Below, in pieces: positions 12,160-24,027 of a stretch of DNA of 64,000 nt. The notes beneath the pieces are model-generated. The model searched no databases, had not been told where the DNA came from, and saw only the letters and a program-made list of their open reading frames with translations. Origin of the DNA: Simmondsia chinensis (Eukaryota > Streptophyta > Magnoliopsida > Caryophyllales > Simmondsiaceae); NCBI GenBank assembly GCA_018398585.1, contig JAGTTD010000001.1:14076501-14140500 (forward strand). The letters run 5' to 3'. The first letter of the stretch is position 1; every line of letters begins with the position of its first letter. A program made the position numbers and the translations under genes.

Positions 12160-13731
12160 TCAAAAGGTTTGGCTTTTTAATTCTAAATTACGTCTTTTTC
12201 CTGGTAAGTTGAGGTTTAGGTGGAATGGTCCTTTTGTGATTAAGTAGGTGTACCCCTCGGGTGCTATTGAGATATGCCACCCAAAAGATGGTCGTGCATT
12301 CACTGTAAATGATCATAGGCTTAAACCTGTAGTTGAGTTGGATGCCATTGTTGTTCAACAAGTTATTAAAGTCGTCTCTTTGGTGGACACTATGATTAAT
12401 ACTTGATCTTTGCTGGATTCATTGCGCCTGGCTGAAGGCGTAAAACTTAGCACTCCTATGAGGCAGCCTAGGTTTTGTTAATTCATGTTTTTAGTTTAGT
12501 TTTTAAACTAATTAGTTTCTTAGAGACTTATTTTATCTCTTTTCAGGTTCTTGTCCCGGGTTGAAGAAGTCATATACAAATGTTCACACCGCCTTTTCAG
12601 GTTGTATTGCTCTATTTCACCTATTTCTTGTGCTTTAATGATTTATGTTGTCGCATTGAGGACAATGCATGATTTAGGTGTGGGGGTGAGACTCATTTGC
12701 ATGTGCTCATTTTTTTTGGTCAAATTTTAAAATTTTGGCATCTTTTGTGCATTTTGAGCATGCATTATAACCTTTTAACCAAGTTTTCCTTGATAGACGT
12801 ATATGTTATGATGACAATGGGATTAGTTGTTTATTTCGTTCTCTTAATTCCATGAAGTTAAATGATTCTACTTCATACTTCTTAATCAGTATTTGTTGAT
12901 CATTATTGATATTAATGGGTTCTACTCATGCCGCTCACATATTCACTAAGCACAGGACTTTCGTGTTTTGGAAAATCTGAAGAATTTGAGTCAACAACCC
13001 TATATATCTTGAGTTTTGCAAGCTTGCCACATTGGATTATCCTAATCCTCGCCTCTTGTTATGATGTAAAATACTTGTTGATCAATATCAGTTGTAAAGT
13101 TGAGGTACTTGTAATGCAAAAGTCCAGAAATTGGACAAGAAAGAAAGAGGAAACAAAAAAAAAAAGAACGAAACGAAAAAAAAAAAAAAAAAAAAAAAGA
13201 GAGAAAAAGAAAAAAAATTTCCTCCAAAAAAAAAAGGGGGCAAAAGAAAAAGAAAAATTGAAAATTGATGTACGTTCATGATAAAGTTTTTTTTGTGCTA
13301 TATCAAGGTCAAAATATTGTAAAATGGTCACTCATATACCACTTAGAATTTCTCTATGTATAGACATGTGTTTAGGTGATTCAATGGTGTGGGTGCACAA
13401 AACCTTTATATATTTGGTTGGGAAGCGAGAATTTGAGGAGATTCTGTGACATGAAATCCTATTCACTTCCACTTGGGTGTTGCTTGAGTAATTCATATTA
13501 GTTGATACAAGGTTAATGAAATTCTATAATGAGTTTTGAAGTTTAATCATCTAAATTCATGGAATTGGAGAATGCTCTAGATGATTTAATCTTGTCTTGA
13601 ATTGTAATATAGGTGTTAATCTCAAAAAACTTGGCAAAGGTTGGGTTAGCTGGGGGTAGTTGGTCATTGTAGTTTTTATGTTAAATCATATGCTTTGCTC
13701 GAGGACTAGCAAAGGTTAGGTGTGAGGGTGT
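12160..13731 (+). other. Athila 3' spacer without an env-like gene
   Basis: Readable integrase-tail sequence continues in broken frames to about 12400. After that I find no supported gene, and in particular no env-like open frame of the kind some Athila elements carry. An A-rich low-complexity tract at 13150-13260 produces artificial lysine-rich frames. The end of the spacer, near 13715-13731, is purine-rich and probably holds the polypurine tract. Confidence 0.6.
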
Positions 13732-15099
13732 TGATGCGTCTCAGATTTACGTATCTTTTAATTGTTATTTTAATTATTTTGCACCTATTGAATTATAATT
13801 CTACACTCATTTTGGCAATTTTTATGTTTAGCTGGTTTGAAATTAAAGTTCCAAAAATTGTCAAATATTGGTGCAAATAAGACAAATTCGATAAATAATT
13901 AAATCAAGTCAATTGGAGATTGGAACGAGATAATATAAGTCCGGAACCCGAGCCCAACAAACGCAGGCCCAAACATCACCGAACAGATCACCGAACCCAC
14001 ACCAGCCAGCCTGCAGCACCGTCAACCCCTATCCTGACCCGCACCAGTTCGGCCCAACCACGGCCCGAACCTATCCCGACCCAAACCCACACCTCCAGAC
14101 CCGAAACACCAAGCCCAGCTCGCTAGGGTTGTGAGGCATCACTATAAATCGGGATTTGGGTCATAGTTCGACTCTATTTTTGGGATTTGGAGAATTTGGC
14201 TCTCTGTTTTGGGCTTTTGATTCCTCACCGCAGCTTTCTCTCTCTCCTTTCAGCTTCTCAATTTCGTTTTGTATTCTTTTTCGTTAAATTGGAACGAGAG
14301 CGAAATTAGCGTGAAGACCGACATGAGTTTGTTCATCTCCTCCTTCACCGGATCATCCTTGATAGAGAGCTAACATGCTCTCTGGGGTTAGATAAAATCT
14401 TAGCCTTTATTTTTGTTTACTTTTAATTCGGGTTAATTTAATTGTTTACATGAATTGCTTGGTTGAGATAAATACTTTGAAGTATTATATTTTTATTGTT
14501 TATTCAATTGATATGATTATTGAGTTTGTAACCTTTAATTGTTGATGTTGATTTTATAAATTAATTCTTTGTGCTTGTAGCCTTAGGATTAATTAATCAA
14601 GCAATAGTATTAACCGAATTGTTAATTAAAGCCTATCTTTCCTATGCTTTAGTTAGATAGGGTCAATACGTAATAATTAACAATACGTTAGGTAGAGCCT
14701 ATTTTCATTATGCTTTTGTTAGATAGGTTCAGTACGCAAGACTAACAATATTATCTTAGTAGGTTGAAGCTTGTAGCCTAAACCCCTACCCGTGTGACAA
14801 TCAATAATCCCAATTTAAGAGTTAACACAAAAATAATTGGCTAATGATGGATTCGAAACCCTAGGCTCCGATTTAATATATGTTCCCGATTAGTAGTAGA
14901 TTACTTTAGTTTAATTATCGTTTTCTAGATTAATTAATACAAAAATATCACTTTTCCTTAAATCAATTTAGGTTATAGATTAAATTCATGCACTCTTAGT
15001 CCCTGTGGTTCGACACCCTCTCGCCCTACATTTCAATTTAGGTGTGTTTAATAGATAGAGTTTTATATTAAATTTTGATAGACGTAGAAAAACGCATCA
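13732..15099 (+). repeat. Athila 3' LTR
   Basis: The 1368 bp LTR starts TGATGCG and ends CGCATCA, perfect 7 bp inverted termini. The downstream 793 bp match 1-795. A candidate TATA box (CACTATAAATCGGG) lies near 14143-14149. The next base, 15100, is already inside a copia LTR. Confidence 0.9.
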
Positions 15100-15532
15100 T
15101 TGTCAACACACGGGATCTGTGTGCCAACACACAGCTTTGTGCGTCGACACTCACTTCAACACACAGGACAGTTTTAACCGTTACTTTGCGCAGTTCAAAG
15201 AAGTTTTTGGCGGTTGTTTTGGAAAAAATTTGGAATGTGTTTGGACTTTGGTTTACCATAAAGAAGCCCCCATATTTATTGAAGAGATAAATGGAAAAAC
15301 TTATGAAGAATATATGAAAGATTTGTGAAAGGCTTTTGAAAGTTTAAAGTTCATTCTCACTTTACATCTCTCTTTCTTCCTTCCTATACATAATCTCACT
15401 TCATTGTTTTGATTGTCGTTGTATCTTTGAGACTATTTCACTACCACGAAATAAGTCTTAAGGACAGTGATTACATAGCCTTGACACCTAAGATCGTTCA
15501 TAGATACCCGATTTGTAAGAATTTCTCCAACA
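15100..15532 (+). repeat. Copia A 5' LTR, right portion
   Basis: It aligns to the right part of the 3' LTR (22503-23080) and ends TCTCCAACA at 15532. It lacks most of the 54 bp repeats present in the 3' LTR. No recognisable tRNA primer site follows, unlike the other complete elements here. Confidence 0.82.
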
Positions 15533-15571
15533 ACCTTAAGACTTACTTTCTGGTTTGGGGTGGCTTCTTCT

Positions 15572-16420
15572 ATGCATGAAACGACTGCGAATTTCGTTAA
15601 ACATGATCGATTTGATGGCAGAAACTTCCGTCACTGGCGGACGATGCATTTCTAAGTACGACGCTGAACGTGGTGTATGTCCTGAATACACCAATCCCTG
15701 ATCCTCCAACTGATGAGGAAGCACTGTCCCAGCAACAAACCCGACTGAAGAGGGAGAACGACGACTACATTTGTAGGGGGACACATCCTCAATGGCATGA
15801 TGAATGCCCTCTTTGACATCTATTCCAATGTGCCTACCACCAAAGAGTTGTGGGACACTCTTGAAGCACGATACATGGCGAAGGACGCAACAAGTAAGAA
15901 ATTCTTGGTTAGTCAATTTAATAGTTATAAAATTGTGGATAATCGTCCACACATGGAACAATTTCACGAAATAGAAAGAATATTAAACCATTTTAAACAA
16001 CATAAAATGAACATGGACGATATTATTGTTGTTTCCTCCTTGATAGACAAACTTCCTCCGTCTTGGAAAGATATTAAGAAAGGTCTTAAACACAAAAAGA
16101 GGAAGACATGTCTCAAGGAGTTGGCTAACCATCAAGTTGCAGGGCGAAAACAAGGATCGCCCTGGTGACATTGGAAAGATTAATGTCACGGAAGAAGGAC
16201 AATCGAGCAAATGACCAAAAAGAACCGGACACTTCCGAAGAAAAGTGATGACAAGAGGCTAAAGCCTGTTTGTGGGGAGTGTCACAAGCCCGGTCATCTG
16301 AGGAAGGACTGTTTTCGTCTTAAGAACAAAAAAGGCGAAGGGCTGGACTATTGTACTAAAGATTCGAATAATAATTTAGTGGGGATGATATCCGAAATTA
16401 ACCTAATCCAAGATGATGAC
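15572..16420 (+). pseudogene. Copia A gag
   Basis: An ATG at 15572 opens a gag start with the copia motif FVKHDRFDGRNFRHW, but TAA stops it after about 27 codons. The UBN2-type gag body resumes at 15797-16168 (TTKELWDTLEARYMAKDATS). A CX2CX4HX4C knuckle (CGECHKPGHLRKDC) lies near 16272. At least two frameshifts separate these parts. Confidence 0.8.
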
Positions 16421-18326
16421 TCTTGGGGGGTTGATTCGGGGACTACGAAACACGTGTGTAAAGATAAGAGATTCTTTAAAGTGTTTGAACCCATATACGA
16501 TGGAACCGTGTTGTTTATAGGAAATGGGCAACCATACCGATCAAGGATAAGGGAAAAATTGAACTACTTTTCACTTTGGGGAAAACCCTTACTTTGACCG
16601 ATGTGTGTTATGCCCCGGATGTGAAAAAGATCCTTGTATCTGGTAGCCTGTTAAATAGGTTCGGGTTTAAGTTGGTCTTTGAGGCCGTCAAAATTGTATT
16701 GTTTGAGGGTGGGGCATTTGTTGGAAAAGGATATTGTACGAAGGCGTGTTTAAGCTAAATGTTAATAATAGTACTATAGGTTCGGTGTATATGCTTAATT
16801 TCTCTTTTCTTTGGCATCAAAGACTTGGTCACGTAAATTTTCATAGAATGCATGAAATGGCAAACTCATTGTTAATTCCACATATTGACAAAGTTAATGA
16901 TAAATGTAAAACATATATGCCTACGAAAATAACAGGACTGCCGTTTCCTTCAGTTAAAAGGTAAACAAGTCTGCTTGATTTAGTGCATAGTGATTTGTGT
17001 GACTTTAAGAGCACTGCGACTTTAGCAGGAAAGAGATACTTCATTACTTTTATAAATGATTGTTCTAGATATTGTTATTTCTATCTCATAAATTATAGAG
17101 ACGAATCACTTGACAAATTTGAAGCATTTAAAGCTGAAATCGAACTATATTGCTAAACTTTCTTAAAACGACTTAGATCTAATCATGATGGGGAGTATTA
17201 TGATCCCAAATATTTCGAAACCATGGGAATAATGCATGAGGTCATGGCACCTTATACTCCACAACAAAATGGCATGGGTGAGCTGAAAAATCGAACTTTA
17301 ACCGAGATGGTGAATGCCATGTTGTCATATTCCGGACTCAGTGATGGTTTTTGGGGTGAGGCCATTGCTTACGGCCTGTTACATCTTGAATCGTGTTCCT
17401 AATAAGAAAAGTAAAATAACCCCGTATAAACATTGGAACAAACGAGCCCCGAATTTGAGTTATTTTAGAGTTTGGAGATTTATGATAGTTGTTAAAGTCC
17501 CAGAACCTAAAATGAAAAAGTTAGATGAGAGAGGAATCGATTGTATTTTCATTGGCTATGCGACTCATAGAAAAGCCTATCGGTTCTATGTAACTGAATC
17601 AAACGATTATATCAATGTTAACACTAATAGAATCGAGATGCTATTTTTGATGAAAAATAGTTTTCTTCTATTCTTAGACCGAGGGATAATGTATGGGTTG
17701 AAAATGACATCCCTATGTCATATGCTGGAGACCAACATGGGAGGGAAGAAATCCCAGATAATATTCTAGAATTCTGGAGAAGCAAAAGAGCTAGAAAAGA
17801 GAAATCTTTCGGACCAGACTTCTACACATTTTTTGTAGAAGGTACTAGAGACAATGTGAACCATACAACTTCATATTGTTGTATCATTGAGTTAGATCCA
17901 ATGACATTTGATGAGGCTATGAAATCTCATGATGCCTCCTTTTGAAGAGAGGCGGTAAATGATGAGATGGGCTCCATCATGGGTAACAATACCTCGATGT
18001 TAGTGAATCTACCACGAGAAAACAAGCCCATAGGGTGCAAGTAGATCTTCAAGAAGAAGATTAAAGTCGATGCAGCTATTATAAGTTCAAAGCCCGTTTG
18101 TTGGCCAAAGGGTTTACCCAAACATATGAGATAGACTACTTTGATACGTATGCCCCGGTGGCAAGGATATCGATAATAAGAGTGCTAATAGCTCTTGCCT
18201 CTATTTACAAGCTAAATGGTGAGCTGGAAGAACAGGTGTATACTGAAGAACCGGAAGGGTTTGTTGTTCCAGGCTAAGAGAAGAAAGTATGTAAACTCAT
18301 ACGATCTCTGTGTGGGCTAAACCAAG
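16421..18326 (+). pseudogene. Copia A protease, integrase and start of RT
   Basis: The protease has WGVDSGTTKHV near 16425. The GAG-pre-integrase segment reads LWHQRLGHVNFHRM near 16808. Integrase remnants run in several frames (LDLVHSDLCDF-like, APYTPQQNG near 17245). The RT begins near 17940 and is readable through KKVCKLIRSLCGLNQ just before the inserted LTR at 18327. Stops are frequent throughout. Confidence 0.8.
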
Positions 18327-18812
18327 TGTTACAAACCAAAATTCCGAGACTTGAGTTTAAATTTGCAATTGGGCGGGAAAGTCATTTGGCGGTAAAATCT
18401 ATTAGTGCTGCTGTTATTTTGCTGCTGCTGGAACCATGAGCTGCTGCACATGCTCTGCTGCTGCTGTTACTTGCTGTTAGATTCTGATATTTGGCGCCAA
18501 TAATAAATAATTTGAACATTAGTTAGTTAAGCTTGCATTCTAGATGGTTCCAAGGAATGTCTAGGTTCATTGCATTAAATTGTTATAAATAAGATGTGAG
18601 TGTATGATCTGAATTTTATTCAATGGAAAATATCTGAACATTTACCTCAATTGAGATATTAATTCTCTTTCTCATCTCCTTTTCCCTTCTTTCTCTCATC
18701 TAATTCTAAACTCTACTCTCTCATCTCAATTTCAATTCTTTCTCATCTCAAATCCTCAAATCTATCCAAAATTATATTAGTTTACGTTCAAGGTTCAAGC
18801 ACGAGCGTAACA
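18327..18812 (+). repeat. 5' LTR of the non-autonomous element
   Basis: The LTR has inverted termini TGTTAC/GTAACA and contains CTG-rich stretches (CTGCTGCTG). A TATA-like TTATAAATAAG lies near 18582. Confidence 0.92.
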
Positions 18813-18814
18813 AT

Positions 18815-18827
18815 TGGTATCAGAGCC
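18815..18827 (+). other. Primer binding site, initiator tRNA-Met
   Basis: TGGTATCAGAGCC begins two bases after the LTR end. It supports the LTR boundary and the element's ability to prime reverse transcription. Confidence 0.9.
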
Positions 18828-19245
18828 TCGTACGGCTTCCGATGGAGTGCGTAATCAAAAAAATAAAAAAATAAAAATAAATTCAGAAATTCAAATCTAG
18901 TGCTGAAATTCGTGATCAGGTGTAGGAAAAAAAAACATTTGTTCAGATCTGAAGCTTGTGCTGCTGTAAGTCAAGCCAACAGATCAATATTTCAGCGCTC
19001 CAGACCATCAGTTCGACTACAGATTGATCTGGATCAATTCAAGACTTGATTCATACATTAACCTCAAAGATTTCAGACAATTTCTGATCAAATTTGGTGC
19101 TGCAGTAAATTCGAAGCTTAGAGGAATCAGTTCAGCATTGTTCAGATTAAAGAGATCAAATTCAGAGCTGAATTTTCGTTCAGTTTTAGCTGGTTATTGC
19201 AAGATCAGATTGATCTAATCAGATTGTGAAGTTTAAGAGTGAAAT

Positions 19246-20127
19246 ATGGCAGCTAATGTGTTGATGGCAGAAATCAAGGCATTGTTAGATCAGCTTCATC
19301 AATCTCAGTTGGAAAGGGAACAAAGAATGGTTGATCGATTATGCAAATTGTTGCAAGAACAGGATCAGAGGTTTAATGAGAGATTTGGCCTGCAATTCCA
19401 ACGTGTTGATGAGAATGATGAAGATCAATTAAATCAACAAACCGATCGCGTGTCGCAGCAAGCTGAAGTTAGGGACTCAAATTTCAGTGAAGATAAGAGC
19501 CATCAGGTACAGGCCCCTACAGAATTGCAAGTTCCAGTGGAGAAAACACAAGTTCGATCGGAGAATTTGCAAAATCCGGTCATGCGGCAGTATAAGGAAG
19601 TGTTGGAATCTTCAAAAGTACAAGATCAACTTCCCGAATTGGAGGTAGTAGCTTCAGTTCAAGAACTTATTGCTGATTTACAGCCTGAGCAACACAGCTT
19701 GATACAATTACAAGCTGGCGATTCATTTCAGTCTGCAGAGTAGCAATCTTGTGTTTCTAAATTGGCTCTTGGACCCGCAGTTATTGATGAAAGATCTCTA
19801 GATGGACCTCAAGTTGTTATTGTGTCCGCTAATCCTCAATTTCAAACTCAAACAGCTGGTGTTAGCCTTCAAAATCCAATTCCAGATGCTGTAATGCACA
19901 ATCGGCATGCCGATCGGCAAGTTCGGAAAGATGTATTTCCTCTTTTGAGTGTAGTTGTGATCAATAGGGTCCCTTTCAAGAAGCTATGCTATTGGGAGGA
20001 TATTTGTGAGTTGTTCACCAAGCTATACCGCAGCAAAAAGTTCTCACCCGCTATATTTCTTAGTCCCTACAGCAACAACTCAATGTTCACAGACACTGGC
20101 CAAGACAATGCAACCTTTCAGCCTTAA
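19246..20127 (+). CDS. Gag-like coiled-coil protein of the non-autonomous element (two frames)
   Basis: The ATG at 19246 opens a 165-residue frame rich in Gln, Glu and Leu. It begins MAANVLMAEIKALLDQLHQS and has heptad-like spacing over about residues 5-50, suggesting a coiled coil. After a TAG at 19741 the same frame stays open to about 20127. No capsid or zinc-knuckle motif is visible. It could be the N-terminal gag remnant of the parent chromovirus, whose gag also starts with a coiled-coil-like stretch. Whether it is translated is unknown. Confidence 0.5.
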
Positions 20128-20195
20128 TAATTGATTTTCAAAGTCTCAATTCTCTTTCATTCTTGAGGACAAGAATGTTTTCAAGGGGAAGGGAA

Positions 20196-20681
20196 TGTTA
20201 CAAACCGAAATTCCAAGACTTGTGTTTAAATTTGCAATTGGGCGAGAAAGTCATTTGGCCGTAAAATTTGTTAGTGCTGCTGTTATTTTGCTGCTGCTGG
20301 AACCGTGAGCTGCTGCACATGCTCTGCTGCTACTGTTACTTGCTGTTAGATTCTGATATTTGGCGCCAATAATAAATAATTTGAACATTAGTTAGTTAAG
20401 CTTGCATTCTATATGGTTCCAAGGAATGTCTAGGTTCATTGCATTAGATTGTTATAAATAAGATGTGAGTGTATGATCTGAATTTTATTCAATGGAAAAT
20501 AGCTGAATATTTACCTCAATTGAGATATTAATTCTCTTTCTCATCTCCTTTTCCCTTCTTTCTCTCATCTAATTCTAAACTCTACTCTCTCATCTCAATT
20601 TCAATTCTTTCTCATCTCAAATCCTCAAATCTATCCAAAATTATATTAGTTTACGTTCGAGGTTCAAGCCCGAGCGTAACA
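20196..20681 (+). repeat. 3' LTR of the non-autonomous element
   Basis: This is 486 bp, the same length as the 5' copy. It ends GAGCGTAACA and is followed at once by the CCAAG target duplicate and by copia RT sequence. Confidence 0.92.
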
Positions 20682-20686
20682 CCAAG

Positions 20687-21696
20687 CCCCTAAACAATGG
20701 CACCAAAAATTTGACCAAGTTGTTCTAAACAACGGATTAATAATCAATGAATCAGACAAGTGTGTCTATAGCAAGTTCGAAAATGACAAGGGTGTCATTA
20801 TATGTTTATATGTCGATGACATGTTGATTTTCAATACTGATTTGGAACAAATAGAGAAAACTAAACAATTTCTCTCAAGAAACTTTGCTATGAAAGACAT
20901 GGGTGAGGTTGAGGTTATTCTTGGTACAAGAATAATAAGGAGTGGTGATACACTATCCTTGACGCAATCTCACTCTATTGAAAAGGTGTTGAATAGATTT
21001 AACTTTGGTGCTTGTGCACCTACGTCTATACCGATGGACCCGAATGTGAAACTTGCACCGAATGATGGTGCTCAAGTGTAACAATTGGAATATGCCAAAG
21101 TCATAGGATGTCTTATGTACACCATGACTCCACAAAGCTCGATATAGCCGTTGTTGTTGGAAAGCTAAGTAGGTACACTAGCAATCGGAATAAATTACAT
21201 TCATGCAGTTTATAGAGTACTGAAATATCTTAAAAAAATCATGGATTATGGTATTTCTTTTCGAGGGTATCCTCCCATTTTGAAAGGATACTCTAATGCC
21301 AGTTAGATCTCCGATGTGGAAGATCGTGTATCCATAAGCGGGTGGGTTTTCTTGTTTGGTGGGGGCACAGTTTCTTGGGGTTCCAAGAAACAGATGTGTA
21401 TTTCATATTCCACTATGGCACCGGAGTTTATAGCTCTTGCTTCTGCAGCAAAAGAAGCCGAGTGGTTAAAAGATCTCTTGTATGAGATTCCTTTGTGGCC
21501 TAAGCCGATCTCACCTATTTCTATCCATTGTGATAATCAGGTTATTCTTTCAAAGGCCTATAGTGAGGTGTGTAGTGAAAAGTCTAGACACATTAGTGTG
21601 AGACATAGTATAGTGATACAACTTACCCAAGAAGGGGTCATTACTGTGGACTTTGTAAGAACAAGTCAGAATCTAGCAGATCTGAGGCCTAGCTAG
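20687..21696 (+). pseudogene. Copia A RT C-terminal part and RNase H
   Basis: Directly after the target duplicate the RT continues (QWHQKFDQVVLNNG). The catalytic motif LYVDDMLIF lies near 20807-20830, then KDMGEVEVILGTRI. RNase H follows in broken frames, with WGSKKQMCISYSTM near 21377 and KEAEWLKDLLYEIP near 21450. The region ends with a degraded RNase H tail. It is the same gene as 16421-18326. Confidence 0.82.
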
Positions 21697-22328
21697 AGAC
21701 TTGGTCTTGAGAACAAATGAAGGGATGGGGCTGAAACCCGTCTATTTAAGTCACCTATGATGGACCCTCAACTTGACGCCTAGTACAACGCCAGGTCTTG
21801 GGTTCAATGAGAGAGTTCTGTCATCCGTGTGACTGCAAGCACTAAGATTGAAATTCCATCCCGCGTTTAAAGCCCTTGGTAACTTGTGACAAAGGAATAA
21901 AGAGGATGAGCCTATGCTCTTAATGGACCCGAGTATTTATTGAATGTCGTGTTGCAGGGACATGATCAATAGGGTCTAACTATGTGAGCGTGAAGTTTGG
22001 CCGCTTCAAAAGAGTGATTTAATGATAAAGCTTTGGCTATAAAACACTCATGAAGGGTACAGGACACAAGGTCATAAATATGTCGATCTAGAAGATGAGA
22101 ATATCTGTAGAGAGTAAATCTTATGTGTGAAGATATATTCAATTAGTCAAATGGAATGTATGGTTCAAAGCTTAGTCTACCATTTTCGTTCCAATTAATT
22201 GTAACGTGTCTTCACTAGGTGAGGGTTCAATCGAAAGACACTCTCAATGATGCACAAAGGCTTCCCATTATTTTGAGGAGATGTTATTGTAATGTGAGAA
22301 CAAATGTATTTTAAAAATGGTGGGGGAA
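21697..22328 (+). other. Copia A 3' untranslated region
   Basis: No supported gene is seen in this 630 bp. It ends with the polypurine tract ATGGTGGGGGAA at 22317-22328, immediately before the 3' LTR. Confidence 0.6.
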
Positions 22329-23080
22329 TGTTGATGTATTTTCAAAATTAAGTACTTAATGAAGTGTCTGAGAAGTGTTTCATACTTGTGTATAATGTTT
22401 TTGGTTTAAGTATTGTGTGTGTCGACACATGTGTTGAGTGTGTCGGCACACAGTCTTGTAGAAATGCTCTCAGGGGTCTGAGTGTCGGCACACAGGTTCT
22501 GCGTGTCAACACACGGATCTTACAGAATAGCATGTGTTGAAGTGAGTGTCAGCATTCACTTCGACACACAATCTTACGGAATAGCGTGTGTTGAAGTGAG
22601 TGTCAGCACTCACTTCGACACACAATCTTACGGTAACCTCGTGTGTTGATGTAAGTGCCGACACTCGGTTTGACAAGTGCTAATCTGTGTGTCGACACTC
22701 ACTTCGGCACATAGGGCAGTTTTGACCATTACATTGCGCGGTTGAAAGAAGTTTTTGGCGGTTGTTTTGGATAAACTTTAGGACATGTTTGGACTTTGCT
22801 TTACTATAAAAAAGCCCTCATATTGATTGAAGAGATACATGGAGAAACTTATGAAAAATATATGAAAGATTAGTGAAAGGCTTTTGAAAGTTCAAAGTTC
22901 ATTCTCACTCTACATCTCTCTTTCTTCCTTCCTATACATAATCTCACTTCATTGTTTTGGTTGTCGTTGTATCTCTGAGACTATTTTACTACCACGAAAT
23001 AAGTCTTAAGCATAGTGATTATACAGCCTCGACACCTGAGATCGTTTATAGATACCCGGTTTGTAAGAATTTCTCCAACA
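22329..23080 (+). repeat. Copia A 3' LTR
   Basis: This 752 bp LTR starts TGTTGATGT and ends TCTCCAACA. It carries several near-palindromic GTGTCGACAC-type motifs and a 54 bp tandem repeat. The right half is shared with 15100-15532. Confidence 0.88.
22519..22660 (+). repeat. 54 bp tandem repeat inside copia A LTR
   Basis: Unit 1 is 22519-22572, unit 2 is 22573-22626, and a divergent third unit starts at 22627. Each begins CTTACRG and ends CGACACACAAT. The 5' LTR has no full copy, so the repeat number differs between the LTRs. Confidence 0.8.
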
Positions 23081-23542
23081 AACAAACAAACAATCATTTC
23101 TAGATGTTAAAGCCATTCCCCTTTGACTCTTCTTCGACCCACCAAAGATGACCACCATTTGCCACCAAATTCGCAACCTAATTAGCTTCATTGAAAATAT
23201 GAGAAACCTAAATAGAGTGAAATGCATCAAGCATCAATGATGATTTGAATTAGTCAATGGCATTTGAACTCTATTTGGATAACCTTAATGACAATCGGAT
23301 TATCACTCTCAATGCACACTTGATGAAAACTCAATCAATACCCTTTAAAATGTCGTCCTTAGCTTCCACTACTTCCGAAACCAAAATTGGAGCACTACTA
23401 ACCCCTCAATAGTCAAATATTAAGCGTTGACCGAAGTAGTCATGGATTATGAAGTTGTAAGCTACCTTCTCAATCCTCTTTGAGCCACCAAAGTTCAATT
23501 TCACCCATCAATATCGTGTGACATCCATTAAACAAAGCAGTA
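23081..23542 (-). pseudogene. LINE-type RNase H-like domain relic (part 2)
   Basis: Read on the minus strand, broken frames show the plant LINE-associated RVT_3/RNase H-like domain: WVKLNFGGS at the start, APILVSEVVEAKDD in the middle, IESDNPIVIKVIQ, then SHIFNEAN. The relic is truncated on its low-coordinate side by the copia A LTR and split on its high-coordinate side by copia B. The upstream part resumes at 28706. Confidence 0.6.
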
Positions 23543-23889
23543 TTTTAAAATTATTGCATAGTATTTTACTTGTATTTCCTTGTATTTCGCATTATATTTA
23601 GTATTCTACGTATTTATTAGGGTAGACATCAATTTAATTTCCCCCATTACTCCCCATGGCAACCGGCCACTTTAAGGTGAAGAGGGAGAGGGGGAGTTTT
23701 GCTTTGTCTTTATTTCTTTATTTATTTGCATTGATCATGTAATTAACTAGGCTTAGGATTCCTTTTGCTAGTAGACTCTTCACTTGTCCTTAGGTTTTGT
23801 ATAAGTAGGAGATTGTTTTGTTAATGAGAATTATCCAATTCAATTCTCTCAATATTGTTCAAGGTGTTTTTCATTCTTATTTTTTTACA
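23543..23889 (+). repeat. Copia B 5' LTR
   Basis: It matches 28353-28700. Its first two bases are TT instead of TG, a single substitution, and it ends TTTTTTTACA. A TATA-like GTATAAGTAGG lies near 23808. Confidence 0.92.
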
Positions 23890-23901
23890 TGGTATCAGAG
23901 C
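23890..23901 (+). other. Primer binding site, initiator tRNA-Met
   Basis: TGGTATCAGAGC starts directly after the LTR-terminal CA. Confidence 0.92.
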
Positions 23902-24027
23902 GGGTTTGAATCGGGATCATCAAAGTTTTTTTTTTTCCACTTCAGCCGTGCACTCTAGCCGAGCCTCCCCTTGTGAGTTTCTACTTATTTTCTTGTTTTT
24001 ACTTGTGTTTTTCGTGATTAATTCATA

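Larger units (their letters stand above)
1..15099 (+). mobile_element. Athila-like Ty3/gypsy LTR retrotransposon (5' end outside window)
   Basis: The order is LTR, PBS, gag, aspartic protease, reverse transcriptase, RNase H, integrase, spacer, LTR, as in Ty3/gypsy elements. The RT motifs around the MPFGL box and the tRNA-Asp primer site are those known for the Athila/Tat group. The body is interrupted at 4469-10201 by a chromovirus. Gag and pol carry stops and frameshifts, so the copy is dead. The 3' LTR ends exactly where copia LTR sequence begins (15100), so I infer that Athila inserted into that older copia LTR. The matching left junction and target duplication lie outside the window. Confidence 0.85.
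18327..20681 (+). mobile_element. Non-autonomous LTR element derived from a chromovirus
   Basis: Two 486 bp LTRs (TGTTAC...GTAACA) flank 1383 bp of internal sequence with no protease, RT or integrase. Perfect 5 bp target duplications CCAAG occur at 18322-18326 and 20682-20686. The LTRs differ at about 15 positions (about 97% identity). The tRNA-Met primer site and the purine tract AAGGGGAAGGGAA (20184-20195) are present, so it keeps what it needs in cis and would depend on proteins in trans. The tail before the 3' LTR resembles the end of chromovirus pol, so I infer an internal deletion derivative. Confidence 0.88.
15100..23080 (+). mobile_element. Ty1/copia element A, degenerate and doubly interrupted
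   Basis: This has copia domain order: gag, protease, integrase, RT, RNase H. The 5' LTR is cut by the Athila insertion at 15099/15100. The RT is cut by a non-autonomous element at 18327-20681, which kept a perfect CCAAG duplication. The 3' LTR ends CAACA at 23080. Numerous stops and frameshifts make it the oldest layer of the local nest. Its left LTR end, expected left of the Athila element, is outside the window. Confidence 0.85.

Noticed and set aside
12928..13281. 117-codon plus-strand frame ending in a lysine-rich tail, and three minus-strand phenylalanine-rich frames
   Set aside because: They come from the A-rich low-complexity tract in the Athila 3' spacer and show no family features.
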